NCBI GenBank assembly: GCA_018813295.1
Contig: JAHJBZ010000067.1
Span: 1-42,854, forward strand
Source: Patescibacteria group bacterium
GTDB taxonomy: Bacteria; Patescibacteriota; Gracilibacteria; UM-FILTER-43-11
Direction of reading: 5' to 3'
DNA: 42,854 nt
The notes under the pieces are model-generated. The model did not search any database. It saw only the letters and a list, made by a program, of their open reading frames with translations, and had not been told where the DNA came from. A program made the translations under genes and the position numbers. This document shows, one piece after another, positions 38,995 to 42,854 of the stretch. How positions within the stretch are numbered: the stretch's first letter is position 1; each line of letters opens with the position of its first letter.

Positions 38995-39397
38995 TTTGTT
39001 TGATTAGTTTTTTTAGTTTGTTAAAGCACTTATTGATATCATTTTTTATTTCATGCTCCCAGAATCTTAACACTTTTATTCCATTTTTCCCTAGGAAAAT
39101 ATCTGTTTCTAAATCCCTTATTACGTTATTTTTAATCTTATGATTCCAGTATTTTTTATTGCTTTTCGGCTTTTTAAAGCATACAGGACATTTGTGCCAA
39201 AAGCATCCATCTATGAATACTGCAATTTTTTTAGGGCCGAAGTATAAATCAGGTTTACCCCGTATTTTAGAGTGAATTCTATATCCTTTTATTCCTTTTG
39301 ACCATAAAAATTGTCTGAATTCAATTTCCGGTTTAGTATTTTTCGCTCTTATACGAGACATGTTATAACTCCGCTGTGCTTTACTGTGAGTATCCAT
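38978..39397 (-). CDS. vsr: Very short patch repair endonuclease Vsr, second copy
   Basis: A 139-residue paralogue of the Vsr in unit A: MDTHSKAQRSYNMSRIRAKNT, RGKPDLYFGPKKIAVFIDGC and CFWHKCPVCFKKPKSNKKYW, VLRFWEHEIK near the end. All catalytic and zinc-site residues are kept. It is the first gene of the Vsr, methyltransferase, nuclease operon. The two Vsr proteins are clearly similar, yet the nucleases of the two operons are not, so the operons are not simple duplicates. Confidence 0.95.
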   Translation of the reverse strand: MDTHSKAQRSYNMSRIRAKNTKPEIEFRQFLWSKGIKGYRIHSKIRGKPDLYFGPKKIAVFIDGCFWHKCPVCFKKPKSNKKYWNHKIKNNVIRDLETDIFLGKNGIKVLRFWEHEIKNDINKCFNKLKKLIKQNAQNN

Positions 39398-39510
39398 ATT
39401 ATAGTAAACAAATGTTCACCAAGTCAATAGGAAAATATCAGCTACATAAATTGTAACAAATGGTTTTTAAAAAAGCAGCATGAAATCATTGAAAGCTTTT
39501 TATTTTATAT

Positions 39511-40923
39511 TTATTTAAACTGGCTACTTATTTCAATTTTTTTAATAAGAAAATCAACAACATCTAGTCTGTAATGATTATTTCCGATACTTCTGATTAT
39601 ATCAATAATTAGTTTGGCGCGATCTTTTTCTTCTGAAGATGATTTTTCCGATTCGTATGTTTTGCTATATTTGCCAATTGGGTCGTAACGTTTTGCTTGT
39701 CTTTTTTTAAATGTCATTCCTATTTCTAGATGTGCCGTAATCCAAGCGCCATAATGATTATCATCTAAAAAATTTGAATGAGTGTGTTTTTGTATATTTT
39801 TTAATACATTCTCAGGTGCCATGCTCTTTTCCCGAATTTTGTTGTATGTATCAATGTCTATTTTTCTAAGTATTGAAAGAAAACATAGTAAACCTGGGAA
39901 AAAATGTTGATTTTCAGCTGTGGTGTATAAAACTATTATAATTTGTGAAATTATTTGCTCAATTGTTCTTAAGCTGAGATTTAATTCTGAAAACCACTGT
40001 ATTAATACTTGTTCCATAGTTGGATAATCGTCATGAAATTCGCTTTGTTTCTTTCTTTCTGAAAACCACTGATCTAGTTGATGTCTTTTCAATGTAGCGC
40101 GAACAAAAGTTTCAATATCTGGTTCAGGCAGGTGATAATCAAGATCAATAAATCTATCTAAATAGCCTCTTACATCCATACCTTGCCCATAAACAGATTT
40201 AATTGAATGACCAATTTGTTTCATATCTATGCCAAGAACAAAAACAATATTATTTATCGAAAATAAGTGTTTTGCTCTTTCGAGAACTTGAATTGCATAA
40301 TCAGGTCTACATCTATCTAATTCATCTATTATAAAAATTAGCGGACCTTTATTGTCACTTTTCAGTTCTGTAGCAAATTCTTCTAGTGAAGTTTTAAAGT
40401 TTGCAAGTGATTCTTTTGTTTTTTCATATTCATCAAATTGCTCTTTCACTAAATCTTCTGCAATTGAGGAAAGGGTTTCTTCTGTGCCTTGGTTCAAATC
40501 GATAACACCTTGTGTGGCAATTTTAACAAATGCAGGTATTGCTTTTTTTGCCAATTTGTAAGCATTCTCCTTTACTTTTTTTAACAACTTTCTTGTTTTG
40601 TCCTTTTGCTTACTGTTAATGTTAAAACCGTTTAAACCAATTTCAATTTCCTTTATTAGCGCAACAAGGGCATCATCTTTAAAATCTGTTTCCCATGCAT
40701 TAAATTGTATTGTAAAAAAACCATTTTGAAGCAGTGAATATCGCCACATCTTGAGAAAAGTAGATTTTCCAGAACCCCAACATGAATCTACGGCAATAAC
40801 ATAGGGTTCTTCTAATTTTGAAATAAACTGAGTTAAAAAGTCTGAACTTTCTTTTCTTTTAAGTGCATCGTTTTCAAATGGTGCTTCGGGTTTAATGTCT
40901 AATAATGGTAATTTTATATACAT
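39511..40923 (-). CDS. KAP family P-loop NTPase
   Basis: A 470-residue KAP NTPase: Walker A VDSCWGSGKSTFLKMWRYSL at about 45-60, IQFNAWETDFKDDALVALI, Walker B FIIDELDRCRPDYAIQVLER near 205-225 and VFVLGIDMKQIGHSIKSVYG, followed by DVRGYLDRFIDLDYHLPEP. The usual KAP transmembrane insertion between Walker A and B is replaced by a helical region (about 95-190) with a weakly hydrophobic part. Bacterial KAP proteins are often in defence and mobile islands. It follows the PD-(D/E)XK gene and precedes vsr, but with gaps of 165 and 113 bases. Confidence 0.9.
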   Translation of the reverse strand: MYIKLPLLDIKPEAPFENDALKRKESSDFLTQFISKLEEPYVIAVDSCWGSGKSTFLKMWRYSLLQNGFFTIQFNAWETDFKDDALVALIKEIEIGLNGFNINSKQKDKTRKLLKKVKENAYKLAKKAIPAFVKIATQGVIDLNQGTEETLSSIAEDLVKEQFDEYEKTKESLANFKTSLEEFATELKSDNKGPLIFIIDELDRCRPDYAIQVLERAKHLFSINNIVFVLGIDMKQIGHSIKSVYGQGMDVRGYLDRFIDLDYHLPEPDIETFVRATLKRHQLDQWFSERKKQSEFHDDYPTMEQVLIQWFSELNLSLRTIEQIISQIIIVLYTTAENQHFFPGLLCFLSILRKIDIDTYNKIREKSMAPENVLKNIQKHTHSNFLDDNHYGAWITAHLEIGMTFKKRQAKRYDPIGKYSKTYESEKSSSEEKDRAKLIIDIIRSIGNNHYRLDVVDFLIKKIEISSQFK

Positions 40924-41051
40924 ACTTTTTTATTCTTACAGGAGATTCATTTTACAACAATTTCACTTTGTAGTGAAGCAAAGAAAACGTCAACCATTCC
41001 CTTTAATTTAAAAAATCAAAAACAAACAGCAAACAAAAACATATTAGTAAG

Positions 41052-41081
41052 AGCCTATCAAAAGTACCTTATCCAAGGTAT
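41052..41081 (+). repeat. 30-bp direct repeat, copy 1
   Basis: AGCCTATCAAAAGTACC, then TTATCCAAGGTAT. Identical to 42009-42038. It contains the small hairpin TACCTT-ATCC-AAGGTA. The two copies bracket the 41089-41895 gene. Confidence 0.9.
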
Positions 41082-41088
41082 TTGATAA

Positions 41089-41895
41089 TCAGAGAAATGT
41101 AAGCTGAGGTTTTTCTGATTTTAATATTATTTCTGAAACCTTTGAAAAGCATTCCTTGCGTTCTGCTAGAAAGTCCTTGAGATGGCTTGCCCGCACAACA
41201 TGTACCAAGTAGCCGTTTTTCCGACTTTTATAATGAGGTGATAAATAATTAAAAGAGACTTGCATATATTTTGACTCCTGGACTTCAATTTCTCCATCTA
41301 TTCCTAAATATGATTCAAACATCTCCCCATCAAAAATGATTACAGGTTCATAATAGTAAAGTAGGCCATACAGCTTCGGGATATCAGCATTATCTTCTTG
41401 CAAGAAGTGTGATTCATACATATGTTCTGTGGCTTTGATTACACCACAAAGCGCCGAATAGATTGGATCTTTTCCACTACTATTTGCTTGATATACTGAC
41501 CGCCCCAATCTCTCCGCTAGTTTACAAATAGTGCAAGTAAAATAATGCTGAGGATTCTTACTAAAATTTATATAGTTAGCTATAAATGGTGGGTTTGTTA
41601 TTACTTCAGTGGTTGTTGGCGAATTTGAAAAAAATATCCAAGGATTCTTGCTACTTTTAATCTCAACTACCAGATTTAAACCTAATTCCAAATACTCATC
41701 TTCTGTAGCTGTTGTAGTTTTGGTATAACTACACACTAAATCAATTTCCCTGCCCTTGAGTTCATCATGATCAATATAATAGTTATTATATTGAATATTC
41801 CAATCATCTTCTTTGAAGATGTTTGAAATTTGTAATTCAGCTGGGAAGCCACTTTTCTTTATTTCCTTCAGAATTTCAGCCTGCTTAGTTTTCAT
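41089..41895 (-). CDS. Hypothetical protein with PD-(D/E)XK nuclease-like N-terminal domain
   Basis: A 268-residue protein. The N-terminal part fits a restriction-endonuclease-like fold: PAELQISNIFKEDDWNI, then GREIDLVCSYTK (Asp) and LNLVVEIKSSKNPWIFFSN (ExK). This resembles Mrr-like and other nuclease domains used in defence. The C-terminal part is unassigned. It is the first gene of unit C and lies exactly between two 30-bp direct repeats, so it may have come in on its own. A working pair with the KAP NTPase downstream is possible. Confidence 0.7.
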   Translation of the reverse strand: MKTKQAEILKEIKKSGFPAELQISNIFKEDDWNIQYNNYYIDHDELKGREIDLVCSYTKTTTATEDEYLELGLNLVVEIKSSKNPWIFFSNSPTTTEVITNPPFIANYINFSKNPQHYFTCTICKLAERLGRSVYQANSSGKDPIYSALCGVIKATEHMYESHFLQEDNADIPKLYGLLYYYEPVIIFDGEMFESYLGIDGEIEVQESKYMQVSFNYLSPHYKSRKNGYLVHVVRASHLKDFLAERKECFSKVSEIILKSEKPQLTFL

Positions 41896-42003
41896 GATGT
41901 CAATTAATTAAGCACTATAGCAATCCGTTTGATTGCTTAGTGTGGGATTTATTATATTCGTTTTCCTTTCTATAATAAACATAAAAACAAATTACTCTCC
42001 CAG

Positions 42004-42075
42004 GTAAAAGCCTATCAAAAGTACCTTATCCAAGGTATATATCTATCATAAATAAAAGGAAAAATATTTTTTGAA
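42004..42075. repeat. Inverted repeat of unit C, right copy, with direct-repeat copy 2 inside
   Basis: GTAAAAGCCTATCAAAAG (42004-42021) and GGAAAAATATTTTTTGAA (42058-42075) are exact complements of the left copy. The 30-bp direct repeat copy 2 is at 42009-42038 and brings the extra TACCTT/AAGGTA hairpin that the left copy lacks. Confidence 0.85.
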
Positions 42076-42079
42076 TTGC

Positions 42080-42175
42080 GTATAACGTCAGGATTATGAG
42101 AAGTTTGCGGAACGAAGTGGAGCAAATTTGGGAAAATGGCGAGCCGAGCCATTTTCCTCATAATCCTTGTTATAC
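42080..42175 (-). repeat. attC-like folded site 4
   Basis: Outer boxes are GTATAAC (42080-42086) and GTTATAC (42169-42175). The outer stem joins AGGATTATGAG with CTCATAATCCT, 11 bp perfect. Hairpin 1 is AAGTTTGC/GCAAATTT; hairpin 2 is AAAATGGC-GAGCCGA-GCCATTTT. This is the cleanest of the four folds: the two arms differ in extra bases next to the boxes (GTC against A), the kind of asymmetry that gives attC sites a direction. It lies 63 bases beyond the methyltransferase stop. Confidence 0.8.
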
Positions 42176-42238
42176 GAGGGTGAGCGTAACGCAGTGAAGC
42201 GAAAGCGCAGCGTCCCCTTGAGTAAATTTTGGCACACG

Positions 42239-42854
42239 TTACTTTTGACATACATAAAAAACTGGTGGGTGTGTTCTAACGTCTTTTTTAGAAATTTGCA
42301 GGCGACCATTAGTTTCAAGAATTTTAAATCCTGTTTTGTTAATCTCACGCTCAACTTCTCGTTTTGAGGGGATGTGGATGTATTGCTGTGTTTTGTAGGT
42401 TCTTTGTTTGTCACTTGTTTCTCTATCAAAAAATCTATCGCCAAAATCTTGTTCTTGGATATTGAAGCCAATGGGTTTCAAAATGTAAAATCTTATCCAT
42501 TGTTTAATCCAGAAAAAAGAAAATTGCCTATTAAAAACACGTGGGTGAGCCGTAAAGATGAAAATTCCATCTTTTTTCAAAATTCTATGCACTTCTTTGA
42601 GTGCTTTTAATCTGTTTTCACTTCCGGGAATTTGCGTCCAACCCTGATTTGAAAAAAGGGTATAATCAAAGGAATTTTCATCAAACTTAATATCAGTAGC
42701 ATCACCCACACGATAATCAATTTTCAAATTCAATTTTTTGGCAATTTTCTTTGCGCTTTCAATCATCGCAGGCACAAAGTCTATACCAATTATTTTGAAA
42801 CCCATTTTGAAAAGAGGAATTGTAGTTCTTCCTGTTCCACAACCAATATCCAAG
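42239..42854 (-). CDS. Class I SAM-dependent methyltransferase, partial (start outside the window)
   Basis: The frame is open at the window edge, which cuts the protein just before motif I ([18 protein letters not shown]), so only the last 204 residues are seen. Later marks are [18 protein letters not shown] (motif post I), [35 protein letters not shown] and a C-terminal [10 protein letters not shown]. It belongs to the Methyltransf_11/25 type; the substrate is unknown. It would be the cargo of a fourth unit whose attC-like site is site 4. Confidence 0.85.
   Translation of the reverse strand, partial: LDIGCGTGRTTIPLFKMGFKIIGIDFVPAMIESAKKIAKKLNLKIDYRVGDATDIKFDENSFDYTLFSNQGWTQIPGSENRLKALKEVHRILKKDGIFIFTAHPRVFNRQFSFFWIKQWIRFYILKPIGFNIQEQDFGDRFFDRETSDKQRTYKTQQYIHIPSKREVEREINKTGFKILETNGRLQISKKDVRTHPPVFYVCQK

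Larger units (their letters stand above)
35503..42085 (-). mobile_element. Cassette-like unit C: R-M-Vsr, HNH, KAP and PD-(D/E)XK genes
   Basis: A 6.6-kb unit between sites 3 and 4. Its boxes are GTTATAC at the start (minus strand, 42080-42086) and GTATAAC at the beginning of site 3 (35609-35615), exact complements. Unit-specific inverted repeats are at 35692-35739 and 42004-42075. Six genes, all on the minus strand. A 30-bp direct repeat inside (41052, 42009) suggests that the first gene was added later. Confidence 0.6.

Noticed and set aside
29955-42175. CRISPR array as an explanation for the repeated folded sites
   Set aside because: Sites are 96-147 bases long, differ in sequence, are kilobases apart and no cas gene is present.
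42015-42471. Frames across site 4 and the methyltransferase end
   Set aside because: They overlap the folded site and the clear methyltransferase frame.
1-42854. UGA-as-glycine genetic code
   Set aside because: TGA ends several well defined genes (efp, the first ParB-like gene, the CorC-like gene), and no full-length gene needs an internal TGA to be read.

Overview
The window looks like a chromosome fragment of a Candidate Phyla Radiation (Patescibacteria) bacterium, perhaps of the Peregrinibacteria type. It is AT-rich and gene-dense, and TGA, TAA and TAG all serve as stops, which argues against the UGA=Gly code of Gracilibacteria and its relatives. It carries a DUF4215/SLH surface protein, a PrgI/TraC-N gene pair, a bitopic conserved protein of the CPR type and many genes with no recognisable family. 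The taxonomic call is inference.

Layout. 1-3243: a partial type IV pilin, an operon on the minus strand for an RDD membrane protein, a secreted colicin-E5-like tRNase toxin and a probable immunity protein, then a protein made of four internal repeats. 3310-6062: efp and an S-layer-type surface protein. 6059-11597: accessory genes of unknown function, including a small gene, its paralogue broken by an in-frame TAG, and a four-gene operon of paralogues that carry a ParB/KorB-like helix-turn-helix without the ParB CTPase domain. 11711-13452: PrgI and a free-standing TraC N-terminal domain. 13503-28815: housekeeping genes (pgk, nnrE, thyA, folA, ogg, an RSH-family protein, tRNA-Phe, argS, a CorC-like CNNM/CBS protein) and a DedA-UppP fusion. 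Small GC-rich palindromes have spread through intergenic DNA and also sit in frame inside nnrE and the PrgI gene.

From 28.9 kb to the right edge every gene is on the minus strand and the content is defence-like: a Fic toxin with a 50-residue antitoxin, an HpaII-type restriction-modification-Vsr operon, a GNAT acetyltransferase, a second restriction-modification-Vsr operon with an extra HNH nuclease, a KAP NTPase, a PD-(D/E)XK protein and a methyltransferase.

The most striking signal is that this cargo is cut into units by four folded sites (29955-30079, 34727-34873, 35497-35615, 42080-42175) that look like integron attC sites. Each has 7-base outer boxes of the RYYYAAC / GTTRRRY kind and a conserved fold of an outer stem with inner hairpins. 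For all three complete units, the 7-base box at one end is the exact reverse complement of the box at the other end of the same unit (GTTAGCC/GGCTAAC, GTTGTAC/GTACAAC, GTTATAC/GTATAAC), while the two boxes of one site often do not match. That is what cassette excision and insertion at G^TTRRRY leaves behind. In addition, each unit carries its own long terminal inverted repeats just inside the sites, which I do not know as an integron feature. No integrase gene lies in the window.
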